A stretch of DNA of 64,000 nucleotides, taken from positions 20,075,065 to 20,139,064 of the forward strand of contig CM038914.1 of assembly GCA_021904315.1 (NCBI GenBank), given 5' to 3'. Under the pieces are notes generated by a model. That model had not been told where the DNA came from, did no database searches, and saw nothing but the letters and a program-made list of their open reading frames with translations. How positions within the stretch are numbered: position 1 is the stretch's first letter; every line of letters begins with the position of its first letter. The position numbers were made by a program, and so were the translations under genes. Of the stretch, positions 34,040 to 47,968 are shown in pieces. This DNA is from Sphagnum magellanicum (lineage: Eukaryota > Streptophyta > Sphagnopsida > Sphagnales > Sphagnaceae).

Positions 34040-37000
34040 AGGAGCACATGATTAAAGCACTTGCTTTAGTTTTTCGCAAATGTTTGGAATTGACTCCAAA
34101 TCCTACCCCACCTCCATTAGCATGAACTCATCACACATGAGCCCTTGCTCATGTAGGGGAATATGTTCGAGCAATACGCACATTAACTCTAAGCACACCT
34201 ACAACCCCATTTAATGCAACCACAGGAATCCTTTGCTTTCTCCACCCACTTGTTGAGGTTGATATCCCTCTGTTCATTGATGATTTCCATCTTGAGACGG
34301 AGGTTACTTTAAATCGAAAGGAATTTGTCTTTGCCTTGGCTCATTCACCACATCTTTTTTCTAGTGGCCCCTAAGGTATGGTGTATGAACTTTTACAAGA
34401 CTATTTTGTCCCAGATGATTCTACAAATGGTTTTGACCTCTTTTTCAAGGTATGTGGGCACATTGCTCACGGTCATGTTCCACCTTCAATATCATGTTTG
34501 TTTTTTGCATATGACTTTTAGCATTGGAAAAACAGTCTAGAAGCATACGCCCCATCACGATCGATGAGGTGACCTATCATTTAGTTGCCCGCACTCTAAC
34601 TATTCAGTTTAGGGATATTTTTATGAGGCATTTTAGTCCTTAGCAGTTTGGTGTAATGATTCATGGTGGGTGTGAAGCAATGGTTCACAACATTCAAATG
34701 ATGTTAAATTTGCACCCAAATTGGGTGGTGTTATAGGTGGATGTTTGTAATGCCTTCAATTTGATGTCATGGTTAGCCATTTTTCAAGAGTTACGGTCTT
34801 TGCCTGGTTTTTTAGATCAGCTTTTCCCACTTGTTCGACAATTCTACACACGCCCATCCCCATTTTTTTTTTCAAGTTTCCCAACATGGGGATTTTAGTC
34901 ATTTCATCAAATATAGGTACACAACAAAAGGACCCATTGCAATGAGCATTGTTTACTTTGGCTCACCTTCACGATCTTCACCTTACAGCAATAACCCACC
35001 TTACTTGTGTTTTCCCTTCCTTGGCGAATCATACACATATAATAGGTCTTGCATCAAATGTGGTTCCTTCATTTTTATGATTGTAAAAGGATTATTAACA
35101 TTAATGCTTTCAGTGCAACTTAGTCTCTTCAAGGGGGTAAAAACACACTAGGGTGTCACAATTTCGACAAATTAAAGTCCTTTTTCAAAGTCTTTTTTTA
35201 ATGTAATTGAAAATCGACTTAAAATATGAATATTTAAATGATATTGAAAGTAATAATTTTTTCCATTTCTAATTTCAAATCATGATGTTATAAAACATAT
35301 TTTTTAAATCACAAAAGAATTTTTTTTAATAATGATTTTAAAATGTGTAAAATGGCTTTTAAAATAATTATAATTTTTGGGATTTCAAAAAATTTATAAC
35401 ATAACAAATTAAAATCACATTTCATTCATTCAAGGGATATTTAGTTTTTAAAACATGATTCATCCAATATCCCAAAGTTTCAAACACATGAGACTAACAT
35501 TGTAAGATAAAAATCCATATCCATGAGTTTTGTAGGTGTGACAAAAAAATGTGGGCAAAATTCAAAGGTCCATTACTTGTTAGCTATCCATGATTTTGAT
35601 TTGATTTTCTCATTTTTTGAAGGTTGATTATGATAGTTTTAAATAAGTGACTCCATTTTTTATTATTTCAATGACTTTTTTCTTTTTTGCATTTAAAAAA
35701 TACAAGAAAAATTGCCATTGTGACGTCCATATAAGGTCACTATAGTGTGCAAACACCTAGGGGTTGGAACATTTTATATCATTTCTTCTTGGCTTTCTTA
35801 CTTTCGATTTGGGTTTTTGTATTTTGGCCACATTATTGGGATCCACACATTTGTTGAGTCATTTATGGTTCTTCATGAAAATCTTGGGATGATATCTAAT
35901 TTCCCTATGCTTGCAAATCCTTTGGCAGCTTTTGCAATGCTTTCATTGTGTTACGCCCAATGCCCAGGCTACTTACTTCATATATTGTTCCCATATTTAA
36001 GTATTTTGTAACATTATGTTGAATTCAATACTCATACCATAACTATGTTGGAAAAATTACTTGGTGTGGGATCTTTTGGTGGTTATATCAGTCACCTAAC
36101 TCATCGTCAGACCATTCTTCTTACTTCTTCAGGCAGGTTCGACCTCCCTTTGATGGTTCAGATTACTACCCCTGCATATTTAGGGTGTTGGGCACTAATT
36201 GTTCTTGCACTTATCATTCATTTCCAACAGGATGATCACCTTATTCTTTTAGATGCAGTAGCACATGTTGAGACCAACACTTCCCCATTTTAGATGGCAT
36301 TACAAGATGTCCAAGCCATGTTACCCTAGGTTGTCCGTTCTTAGGTCCCACCCTTTAAAAATCTAGTGGTCCAGTCTTATCCCCGATTGCAGGCTTTTTT
36401 GGTAGATCGTTTACACAAGTAGGAGTTTGCTTCTCTTTTAGTATACACTCCTTCAGATATCGTGCAAACATGTTTTCACTCATGTGCATGTCCAAGGGTA
36501 GGCACTTGGTTATAGTTCATCCTACCACACCAACATTTCGTTTATCATCAGCCCATTTTCTTACAACACTATGCACTCATCTTGGCTTGTCACATCCTAT
36601 AGTTGCCCACCTTTCACAATGTTAATGTGGTCATATCATTGACAATCCAGGTACCCATTTACTTTGGTGACCTTGTGGGAGTGAACGTACAATAGCCCAC
36701 AACACACTTCAGGATACTGTTGCAACTATTGCTTTGAAAAGTGGAGCACATGTTTAGAAAGAGGTCTCCCACCTTTTCCTTCACCACATTTAACAACGAA
36801 TGGATATCCTTATCACCAAATACGGCTTTTGAATTTTGATGGACGTTATCATTATTGACTTGACTTGCACATATATGGTGCAGTAAACATCAATAACAAT
36901 AGCACATGCAAAGATGATGGCTGCTTAAGAGAAAACTCAATCCTACACCAAACAAACATTAAATGATGACTTTATTCCCCTTGCTATTAAGACATATGGG

Positions 37001-37250
37001 TGTCTTTATTCTTGATCGCTTGTGCACATACCACTATTGTGTGTCATGAACAGTCTTCTTTAGTCCCTTTGATGTTTGTTTCTCACTATCGATAATGCGT
37101 GTCCATAGCCCTGCAATGTGCACAAGTCATAACAATTTTTCAACGGGTTGCTACACTTGGTTAGGGTTCCTCATCTCTTCCACACATCATAATTAGTGCA
37201 CCTCCATCACTAGCCAATTTGTGACAGACGACAACTTTCTCATCTTAGGT
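34040..37250 (+). mobile_element. Non-LTR retrotransposon polymerase fossil
   Basis: Translated pieces match the order of a plant non-LTR type polymerase. About 34370-34480: a YELLQDYF, FDLFFKVCGHIAHGHVP region. 34640-34800: QFGVMIHGGCEAMVHNI, LHPNWVVL, VDVCNAFNLMSWLAIFQEL (RT fingers/palm). About 35010-35040: FPF then GES where the catalytic ADD is expected. 35900-36190: CYAQCPGYLL, LEKLLGVGS, YISHLTHRQTILL. 36690-36880: MDILITKYGF, LMDVIIIDLTC, resembling a nuclease-like C-terminal motif. About 36970: FIPLAIKTYGCL. There are many stops and shifts and no target-site duplication was found. The family label and nuclease-like domain come from remembered homologues and need a search. Confidence 0.62.
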
Positions 37251-39360
37251 CTTCTTTGTTATTGTTGATTGTCATTTCATTGCCGTGGGTCCTATTTGCA
37301 TAGGGTTTTTTCCTTATTTTTGGTTGATTGTTTGCTTTTGTTTTTTCTTTGGATTGTGTCTACTCATGCTTTCATTTGCCTTCTACTTTTGATAGATGGG
37401 TCCCCGTCCTTTATTTTTATATACTTGGGGTTCCTCCATTTTACATGCCAACTCTATAAAGCACAACATAAAAAGGGCAAAAGGGAAAATGGGGACCACC
37501 AAGAAAAAACTTCCAAAATAGTAAACAAGTCCCACCTGAACATATACACCTATGGACTTATTTTAAGTGATTACAGCAGACATATCTGGGAACCACTAAT
37601 ATTTTCAAAGACAAAAAGCAGAACTATATAGTCCAGCACCAGCAAAACATCGCTGATTCACCAAGGGGGTCCAATGGCATGAAATTCCCAACAATCAAGC
37701 TGAATTCATTTTGGCCTCTTGATATATATATATTAAAAGTGGATAGTCCTATTCCAAAGGAAGGGGTGAAAAATAGGCGCCACACTTGGTCCAAGTTGAG
37801 CAGGGGTTTAGGGTTAGGGTGGCCTTTTGTACAAAATTTGTGGTGCCACTTCCACACACATCCCGCCCACTTTTCCCCTTTTTCTGTTAGATAGTGTTTT
37901 TTTTTCCTTTGCAAGAATAGCCAGTCAGTTCCCACACATACACATAATGCTCACTTTCCCTTTTTCTGTCAGTGATTTTGCAAGCATGGCCGAGAAATTG
38001 CCACATCTTGAAACACTTTTGGAGGTGGGGTTCAGCCATCAAAAAGTACCAAGGATGAGGAGGCTCTTGCAATGGTCAAAGTGGTTGTGAATGTGTGGTA
38101 GAAGTCTCTATATGTTTTCCCAAGTGGGAAGAGAAGTTATCTTTATTTTATCTTTATTTTTGTCCATTGCCCAATTGGGTGTCTAAATTCTTTTAAGGTT
38201 TTGGGAGAAGATTATATTACCGAATCATCATGCCTGGTTGTCAAACCTTCAAGTCATTATCCTCTTGGCAACAAGTTCTACGTGATTTGGAATGTAGAAT
38301 ATCCCATGAGCAAACATGAAAATCTTGGAGTGCAATTAGATTTGCCCATTCAACAAAATGTGGAGGCAGTTGCATTGCACTCCTTCAACTACATTTTTGT
38401 GGATTGGTGGCTTTTTAATTCACCAATGACACTAGTTTGGACTTGAGTCTTGGTTTAGGGACACACAACAAAGGGGGGGAAAAAACAATAATAGTACACC
38501 ACAAAATCTGCTCTACTCATTTGTGGGGACAAAACTTTTGGTTAGGTTGGGTGATTGGCCTCTGTGGACCATAGAGAACATTCTTATTGGAACTATTTGG
38601 AGGCTTAAAAGTGGGGTTGATGGGTTCAGCTTTATAGATCACTTGGTTGTTGGGCATTTCAACATTGAAACTTGCAACCAATTAGAGAACCAATGAACAT
38701 TTTGTTTAAAAAATTCATATTTTATCATCAACACCAAGCTAGTTCTTGCACCCACTTTTGATCAAAAATGGCATCTCAAAACTGGATGTGGATGCTGAGG
38801 CAGAGTCTTGGAACTTCATCTCTCATATAGGTATGCACCAGCATGAGGTGGGTACCAAAATTTTCTCCAAACCCCTGCTGGGTGTCAACTGGGGTATATA
38901 CATGCATAACCGGCAGGTGTAAAATTCCCAAAGAGCTGCAGTCAACTCATACCTGCCCTTTTGTACAATTGTTTTTTGTCACTTCCATTCCAAGACCATC
39001 ACCTTCAGAAGCAATGTTTGAGGGTTTAGGGTTTGTGAAAGCTTTGAAGTTTTCACCTTATGACTTGTATCACCTTGTTGCCTTGACTCTGAAGCAATTA
39101 TGTGGAGGGAAGGTGGGAAAAATGCAAATACCAAAAAGGAAGGCAAAATTGGGGTTGAGCTGCAAATTGCAAGTTCTGTCAACTGTCATCGAGCTTTGGC
39201 CTTCAATTTCTTTCCCATTTCTCTATTTTTCCACCTTTCACCAAATCCCAATTGTCTTTCTTTTAGTGACTTTGTGAGCTTTTGTTTTTTCACCTCCGGC
39301 AAACCCCCCTTGTTTGCATTTTTTGGGGGTGAAAAGTTGTGAACTTTCAACAAGTTTTGT
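37251..39360. other. Unassigned sequence, possible fragments
   Basis: Short frames on both strands (for example + 38201-38446, + 38843-39277) without recognisable domains. A telomere-like GGGTTTAGGGTTAGGG occurs near 37804-37819 but is too short to mean more than chance. Confidence 0.35.
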
Positions 39361-42300
39361 ATGGGTTCCTCAAGTCTTGTCATGAAGAATATAAATTTGT
39401 CACCCAATGAGGAGATGGTCCAAATATTTGTAGGCCATGATAATAGCATTAATGTTGATACTCTGTTGGAAGCAAATGGAAAGCTTCATCCTACTGAGAT
39501 TATTCCTATTCCTAGTGATGATTCATATGTATTAAATTTGCACATGACAAATTTGAGAAAGCAAGTAGTTCACTAGAAGCCTCACAATCATAATTCACCA
39601 ATGTGGGTTTTTCTTTTTAAGGTGAACAACAACCAACCAATTGACCTTTTTCAAATCAAATCATGCAGTGCATAGTCTGTCGTAGTGAAGTCATGGGTCT
39701 TAAAGTTTTGGCATTATGCATTGGGTTATGGAAAGGTTTCATTGCTTATCATAAATCAAATGGAATTACAAGCATGAAGAAACATGTCAAAATTGAATAC
39801 AATGTCATACTTAAGAAATTCCTTGACAATGTAACTAATGCAATTGTTGCTCCCCTTGCCTGTGAACCAGCCAAAAAAAGGACACATGTGACACCATTGG
39901 CCATTTTTGAGTTTTTTTCTTATGTTAACCAATTCAAGAAAGATAATGAAACACAAATTGGTTCCTTGGAGGATTTGATGTTTTTTGACGCACTCCCAAG
40001 TCCCAGGTTGAACCCACTTGAGGGTCCAACTATGTTGAGTTGCGGAAAGTTGGGACTTCAGGGGCATTCCCGACTTCCAGCACTAAAAGGGGGTAGAGGG
40101 GCGTGCTAGAAGTCCCGGAATTAAACTAGGAAGATGGATTAGAAGATCAAGCTTGAATCTGCATCCAAGAGGGTTAGTTCACATTCGGGAACACCCTTGG
40201 GTGTTGAGACAAGCCACGGGCACTTTTACATACAAAACTCACCACGGCCCGGACTCGAGGGAAGCCACCACCTAACCCCCATATAGTATACTCTGCAACT
40301 CTCCGCCGAGGCTACATCCAAATGGGTCTTTTTCCCGGGACTCCTAAGTTGAAGTCCTGAAACTGTCCTGGGTTGGAGTCCCGGGACTTTGGATGGTCAT
40401 AGCTCCTCGCCCCGAACTCGGATCGGGACGAGGTCTAAACCAAAGTTGTAGCTCTTGTCGAGAGCTTTCCAACGCCGTGTTGCACTCTTGAGGTGACATC
40501 GGGAAGAGGTCGATTCCCGACTTTTAATGGTCGGGAGTCAAATTGGCAGTTTGACTCCCGACCTTTCTTATGTCCATAACTTGGGCTGAAGATGTCGAAA
40601 TGCCAATGAGATGCCATTTTGGGCATCTACGCTTCAAGAGCTTTCCATTGATATAAAGAACGCATCAAGGAGAGGAGATTTGACCCCTCAAATCGTCTTC
40701 TGAGTTTTCGGGAGTCCCGGAGGACTCCATTTTCCCACTTTTGGGAGTGTGAGTTGCATTCTCACACTTAGCCCCAAAGTGGGGTTGTGACATTCTTTAT
40801 GATGAAAGGCTACTTGCCCATGAAGATTATTGAATCCATTTGGTTCCAAAGATTTTCATATAGGTTATGCCCAAGGTGATTTTCCGTAGCAAAAAGGTTT
40901 GGTGGATGAAATTTTACTTGGATTGGTGGAAAAGACTACGGTTACTTATGTTAGCCAACACTAATAAAATATATATCAACCACATGCACATTTAATTTAT
41001 AAATGTCAAAAAGCGCACATGACCTTTGTGCTATGGTTGTTAACTTTTTGTTTAATATGTGGGAGGACAAACACATGATTACTATTGGGTTAATGTTTGA
41101 GGTGAGTGACATTAGTGGTGCAATTATGGTTCCAAAATTACAACTTCTTGACAAATCTTTCCTTATTCATAAGATCCTTACTTGCATAAAAAATGATGAG
41201 TCAAATTTATAAACATGTGTCAATTATACTTTGATTTGGTTGTTTCATGTACACGTTTGGGTATGTTAGATCCATTTGATGGATGATGCTTTTGGCATGA
41301 CCTATCAAAGGTTTGTGAATATACAACTACATATGAAAAAGTGGCCCATGGCCTAGGCATCCATAATGATAGTTCAAGTTCATATCTAAAAATGTATTTA
41401 CTTGGCCACATAAGTTTAGGAAAGGGAGGCAAACATGGGAAAAAAATTGTGTAAGTTCTGGCTTGAAGCCTAGAAAATTGAACACACATGTCAAGACAAG
41501 GTGAATGTGATTTTCTTATTATTAAGTTTTAATTAACACGAGTTTTAAAATTGTTAGGTTTTTATTATTTCCATTAATGTGGTGTAAATTGCATTTGTTG
41601 TTGATTGTAGGTTTACAAATTGAGTTTCATTATTCTAAGACGCTTTGGCTTTTCGAATTGCCACTGCATTGTGAACTACAAATCAAACTATAACGTTACA
41701 AAGTCACATTCCTTCACCACAAACATGGGTTGTTTGCAAAGTTGTGAAAGTTTTGTCACCCATTGTGAATAGTTATGTTTTGAACCAATGTTAAAGGAAC
41801 TAGTTGCTTGGGGATGCCTTCCATTTTGTCATATTTACATGTCACAACTTTGTGAAGAAATTTTCGACTAGAGGGTCCCTAACAACCAACTTGCTAAAGA
41901 AGAGGCAAATGTTTTTTATTTTGAGTTGGATGAACTTTTTTTTCGTATGAAGCACCATGTGTTGGAGGTCCTTACACCCTTCCTTTCTTTTTTGCATTTT
42001 GTTGATAAGAAAAAAAGGCATAACATGTTTGTATTGATGTTGGATTTCAAATATAAAAATATGCAATTGGTGACCATTAATCTAGGTCATGAAATTGATG
42101 CCACCTTCATTGTTGACCAGGACAATTGTTATTGCCTCTAATGTTGAATGTTTTCAAGTTGTTGATGCCCAATAGGGTTTAAGACCTTAATGAGTCTACC
42201 TCACTTATGGACTATCATGATCTACTTTGGTAGTCTAACACATATGTAATTGTGCATACAAGGACATTGTGGCAAGAGAGTTTGGATCATTACATTGTTA

Positions 42301-42690
42301 TCCTATTGATCTAGAAATTTGCAAATGTGTTTTTGTCATGGTGGCAAATAGAAGAGCAAAAATTTCCCACCGTGGCTACATTAACATGAAAAAAATTGAA
42401 CATCCCAACTAGCCTACCATATCAAAATAAAAAGAATATATTATATTTCTAGAATTGTCACAACACTTTGGAGATGTTGGCTTCAAATTGACAACTTGGA
42501 CAATCTTATTTTTGTGAACAAAAATTGGCCAGCTAGTCCTTGTGCTAGTTGCTTGAAACCTATAGATTTGGCATATATATGTGAGGTTGAATCTAATTTG
42601 ACAAAGGAGTTGGATGTCGGATTTGGGGATGAGGTTGAATGCGAAGAATTTTCAAATGTTCACAATACATTTTATATAATTATGTGACAT
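39361..42690 (+). mobile_element. hAT-superfamily transposase fossil, interrupted by an LTR
   Basis: 39663-39810 reads as a BED-type zinc finger: C-x2-C near the start, then GITSMKKHVKIEY, where the last metal ligand His is Tyr. After the LTR insert (39986-40792), 40990-41215 gives AHDLCAMVVNFLFNMWEDK and MITIGLMFEVSDISGAI. 41250-41480 gives a run around SKVCEYTTTYEKVAHGLGIH. 41990-42130 gives RHNMFVLMLDFKYKNMQLV. 42480-42690 gives LIFVNKNWPASPCASC, the C-terminal region typical of these plant hAT proteins. Stops are numerous, so it is dead. Terminal inverted repeats and the 8-bp duplication were not located. Confidence 0.8.
39986..40792 (-). mobile_element. Solo LTR, copy 3, inside the hAT fossil
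   Basis: On - it starts TGTCACAACCCC (40792) and ends GGGAGTGCGTCA (39986), 807 bp, the shortest copy. Flanks TTTTT and TTCTT agree at 4 of 5. A TATAGTATACTCTG block (about 40285-40298 on +) and CACGGCCCGGACTCG keep CpGs that older copies have lost. It splits the hAT reading frame, so it arrived after that transposon. Confidence 0.78.
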
Positions 42691-44811
42691 TCTGTGAATT
42701 CGTTTTGGAATGTGTAGGTGTTTGAAGTTTATACTTTTTTGTTACATGGAAGTTAACCAAATGTATAAATCTTTGTACATATAAGGGTGCAAGCAAGGTA
42801 TTTTGTACATACTTGGTACCTTATTTTCTACTTGAAAACACCCAAAAAATAATTTTTTAAACTTCTAACCTTTGTTTAGCATTTCAACACAAATGACACT
42901 TTTAGTTTTTTTCATGGGCATCTTTAGCCGCCTAGCTTCTCAAAACAATTTGTGTCATATCATTTGGACTTGAAAAAGTACTCCAAAAGTATCCCCAACA
43001 ATTTTGTCATTTTTCAAATGTTGGGGATGATTTTAGTTACGAAAACAAACTCATCAACCAAAAAATTTATCTTCTAATATTCACCACATCAATATTGAGG
43101 TGTAGGAAAACAACCCAAATATTTACAAAAAAATTCACCTACTTTCAAATAGTTGAACTTTATTTTTCAAGTTGCCACAAATTTTAGGTCCAATTCAAGT
43201 ATTTGCAAGTAGTGTAAAAAATCATGATTATAACAATTTAACCTTTGAAGTTCATGCAAACAAAAGTTAAGAAATAATATACCCAAAAATAATATTATTA
43301 TCTTCATAAAATCATTTACTTGTTAGTCCTTTTATATAAAAACCTCAATATTTTATTGTTTACATTATTTTTTGTGTATACTTTACCATGCTTTCACCCA
43401 CCAAGTATCCATGAAGATAAAGAAATGAATTTTATGTTAAGGTTTTCGTATAAAAAAATTCTTATGTGTTTCCAAATTGTGGAGTGTTTTCTGTGAATCC
43501 AAATTCTATTAAGTTTTTTTGAAGGTCTATCTATCTATCTTTGAAGGGAATTAAAGATTGATGTGAAGTCTAAAATTTTGATGGTTAATATTTGAAGAAA
43601 CTCTTTCTTTGAAGGTTTTTTTTTTGTTTTTGAAACATCTATCTTTTAATTGTGAGGTCTTTTATGTTTTTGAATGTTGAACACTTTAATTATGAAATCT
43701 TCGATCATCGTTTTTGTATTTTTGTGTCTATCATTTTTAATATGAGGGTTTTGGTTAGATTTTTTATGTATATCTAGATTTTTGAAGTCTATCTAAATTT
43801 TTGAAATATGTCTGTTTTTTTAAGTTTGTTTATCTTTCATGTCAATCTTTTTAAGATTTGTTTGTTTTCTAGGTATGTTTATATTATGAGGTGTATGTTT
43901 GTATTTTGAAGTTTGTAGTTTGTATATCCATCGTTGAGTTGGGAATCCATATCTGAGTATGTTTTCAATAGCCCATCTAAAACTATATATGGAGCATGGA
44001 ACATGTAAAAGTGGCCTATAACATAACCAATCTAATAAAAAATACTATCATTCTAATTCATATTAACATTAACTCATTTCAATTAGGTTTATAGCTTAAA
44101 TTTTTTTTAAAAAAAACTTGTGATTTTAGATTTAGTTATGAAACTTTGCATGTTTTGTTGTTGGTTTCCCTTTTGTTGCATGAATGTTTATTGTTGGTTT
44201 CCCCGTTTTGCAATATTTCATACAAGGCATTTTTCAACCTTGCATTTTAAGACCTAGTTAAAAAATTGTCAACTATAATAGTAGGTTTCTTTCAAAGAAT
44301 TGAGATGTCTTAAGGAACAAAATAGGATATCAATTAAGGTTCATATTAAAGACCCTAGAATGTAATATTCGCCTTCAAATGGATCCAACCCTTAACACTC
44401 CTTCATACCTACTTGTCATTGGAATCTTAAGAACCCAAAACTAACCTATTCTTTGAAATTTGGAATTTGAATAAACCCAAACCCCATCTATTCTTTCAAA
44501 AATATATATATCTTAAACCCATAATTAACTATTATTAAAAAAAAATTAGATACCCAACTCACACTGGTGCACTATGCAACAACTAATAACAACTAATAGC
44601 AACAAAAATAAATGAATATTAGGTGGGATCTAGCTTTTCACATAACCCATGGGCTATTGGAAGGGTGAACACCCACAATGTTATTCCTCTCAATGATCAC
44701 AAACTCCAAAAGTGTCTTTCACCTTAAGGATTGAAAGCTAGTTCAAAATCACTCCTTTAACACACTTTTTAATTTCACCAAATGCTTTACAAAAATGCTA
44801 AACTTTCAAAA
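42691..44811. other. AT-rich noncoding DNA
   Basis: No gene. Around 43500-43920 there is a degenerate low-complexity series of TTTTGAAGTCTATCT-like phrases. Confidence 0.5.
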
Positions 44812-44950
44812 TGTTAGATATCAACATCCTACCAAGTTATTTTTGCATCTTTGGTATTTGTGCTTAATGCATTTAAGTTTGTAGTTTGGAAAGAAATTCC
44901 AATCTTAACTTGTATGAGGTATATTTTTATGATCCAATTATAAACACCCT
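44812..44950 (+). repeat. 5' LTR remnant of the copia element
   Basis: The first 80 bp align with 47969-48050; the remainder is too diverged to bound. Confidence 0.55.
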
Positions 44951-47045
44951 ATTTACATATAAATAAACTATAACTTTTACTTTTTTTTCAGTAGCTTGCA
45001 CTTTTTTTTTTTTTGGCCCGTCATTTGGGAAAATTTGGAAATAACTTCTCTTGGAATAATTGTGGTCTAAGCAATAATTTTGAGCTTAACCATGGTACAA
45101 AATAACGAACACTATTAGTATAAGGATTTCTAAAAAGTTGAAAAATGGTGTAAATTGAAAAAAAAGAAGGAATGAGAAGCTAAATAAGAAGGGATCTTGT
45201 TATTATTGTGGCATTAAAAGATCATTTTGTGAAAGGATTTCATAAAAAGAAGCAAGATTGAAAAAGCAAGTTAGCAAGATACTTCACAAATAACTAGAAC
45301 AAGCAATGGTGAACATTTCATGATTGTGTTGTCTATCTTTGAGGTTTGTAAGTATACTTTTATTTGTTGAATCTCAAGCTTCACAACTTTTCACCTTCCA
45401 AAAAGAAACATTTTCAACCTTTGGGGACTTTGCTTTGGGTCACAAACTATATCTTGAAGACAATAGTACAAATTTGATGTGCGAATGAAAGGCATTATTG
45501 CTTTCAAACTATTAAATAGAACTAAATGCATTGAAAATGTATTTTATGTCCCAAAGTTGCCAAAGAATCTATTATCATTTAATCAATTCTTATAACAAGG
45601 TTTCAAGGTGGAGTTTTATTCTAACTAAATGTTATAATTGAAGTCATATGAGCCAAGTAAGGTGATTGTTAAGGCTATCAACAAAGAAAGGTTATACATG
45701 TTGGTTGGAGTTGTTTACTTTTTGGTTGTAGATTGTAATGTCACATAAATAAGATGTGTAATTTGTGGCATCAAAGATTCAAGCATACAATCTCTATGTA
45801 AGCTTAACAACCATGTCCAAAATTAAACATGTTGAAGACATGGACCACAATTTTGAGATCATGATTTGAGTTCTTATGATGGATGTGTGCATGGTAAACA
45901 TCATCTACCCCATTCCCTTTGATTGAGGATTTTCAAATGCAAAGAAAATTATAAAATTTATGCACATAAATCTATGTGGTGGTCCTATGGAAACATCTCA
46001 TATATATAAAAAATTCTAACCTTCATTGATGATTTTTCAACATTCCTTTACACCACAAAGATTAAATTTAATGTGCTTGACAAGTTCAAGGTTTAAAAGT
46101 TTGGGTGAAAAATCAAACTAAAAATATATTAAAAAATTAAATGTGATGGGGGTAAGGAATATAACTCCAAAAGTTTCTACGTGTTTTGCAAGCATAATGT
46201 CATTGTGAAATAAACAATGACTATGTATGCACTAGAGCAAAATTGAGTAGCTAAGAAAAATAATCAAATGGTTATCAAAGTGTGTGATACATGTTAAAAT
46301 ACATGAAATTGAACCATATATTTTGGTCAAAACTAATGACAATTACAACATATGTTTAAAATCAAATTCTTACCAAGGCAATTTTTAAATGACATTAGAA
46401 AAAAAATGGTGTTAACCATATTGTTTATTTCAAAAGAGTTTTTTGAAAAAACATACTTTATATGTTGATAATTTTATTTCAACTTCTAATGACTTCATTT
46501 ATTGAAAAACACAAACAATAATTTCTTGAAGAATTTTGAGATTTAGTGGATTTAAGTGAGATCCAATATTGCTCAAGATACAAGTGAAACACATTTGACA
46601 AAACTAGATATATTTGAACCAAAGTAATACTTTAAAGATATATTTAGATGTTTCAGTATGGTGGAAAGGAAGCCAATGCAAATCTCTTCTATTATTAATT
46701 ATAAACTTTCAAAAGATGTGTCCTAAGTGAAAGCATGGTAAAAAGACACAAAAAAGGTGGCACCAAAATCTAGTTTAACAATAAGATACTTTTGAACACA
46801 AACACATGAAAATAAACTCAAAATCTTTTCAATAGTATTTTGAATGTGGATCTAGCCCTCATTGCTTGTAAGGTTGCAATGATACGCACATGACTTAATA
46901 GCTTTCATGCTATGGGGGTCATGATCCAATTTATTGGATTATAGTGCAACATCTATTTGATTATCTATTCAAAGCACTTTGTGTTTTCTGTTTGTTGAAA
47001 TTGAGGGAAGTATTGATAATACTTTTATGTACTAAGTGCACTCAG

Positions 47046-47455
47046 AAAGGGGTGTTAGTGTTTACCACAGCCAAGGTTTTGACGGAAACTATATGAGTCA
47101 TGTGCACATTGAAAAGGGTGCCTAACATAACATAACATAACAAGACGTGCATGTTTTGAAAGGTGTGCTTTAGCCAAGGTTCTAATAGCACATTAAGGGT
47201 TGGTTCACTTTAAAACGAGTGCCTACCATAGGCAAGGTTTTGATGGTAACATTTTGGGCCCTATTTGCACCAAATGGGATGCCTACCGTATTGAAGATTA
47301 CAATGGTCCAACACTTTGGACCAAGTGTGCTCCAAAAGTGGTGCTTACCATACCCAAGGTTGCAATGGAAACAATGCAAACCATTAATTTTTTGAAAGGA
47401 ATGCCTATCAAAGCCTCTACTTCAATGGGAACTATATTATTGTTTATGAAAACAC
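47046..47455 (+). repeat. Minisatellite inside the copia pol region, about 61-bp unit
   Basis: Units beginning AAAR near 47046, 47112, 47159, 47212, 47272, 47334 and 47395 share a GTGCYTACCATA, CCAAGGTT and ATGGWAAC pattern. The last three full intervals are 60, 62 and 61 bp. It lies where the copia RT-RNase H connection is expected. Confidence 0.75.
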
Positions 47456-47968
47456 AAAAATGTATGCATATTGTGATGTAGATTGGGCTAGAAATTTTGA
47501 TAGGGTACAATTCAGGTTAGGAATTCTTAATTAGAAATGGAACTGCTAGTTGGAGTAGCAAAAAGTAGACCTTTAATGTCATGCCATCAATAGATGCTCA
47601 TGAGTATACAATAACTTCCCAAGCCACAAGGCAACAAAGTGACTTTCATCAAATTTTTTAAGGAACATTGGTTATCCGCATGCATATGAAACCCCTTATT
47701 ATGTATGTTAATGATCAATGTTGTATATCTCTATATAGATGAGTCCAACATGTCTTACTTGCACAAGGCAGGTCACGATTTCAACATTTAATTTCAGACA
47801 AAATTAAGACAGGATTTATTATGTTGGTGTATTACAACATAGAAAATATGATTGTAAATATTTTGACCAAAGGGATTTTTTGCTAAAAAGCATGAGCATT
47901 TCCAATGCGTGATGAGTGTGATTAAGGGCATAGCTTGATAATTTGTTGAGCCAATCATTGAATGGCAA

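Noticed and set aside
37804-37819. Telomere-like GGGTTTAGGGTTAGGG
   Set aside because: Only about two units; no array, so no interstitial telomere claim.
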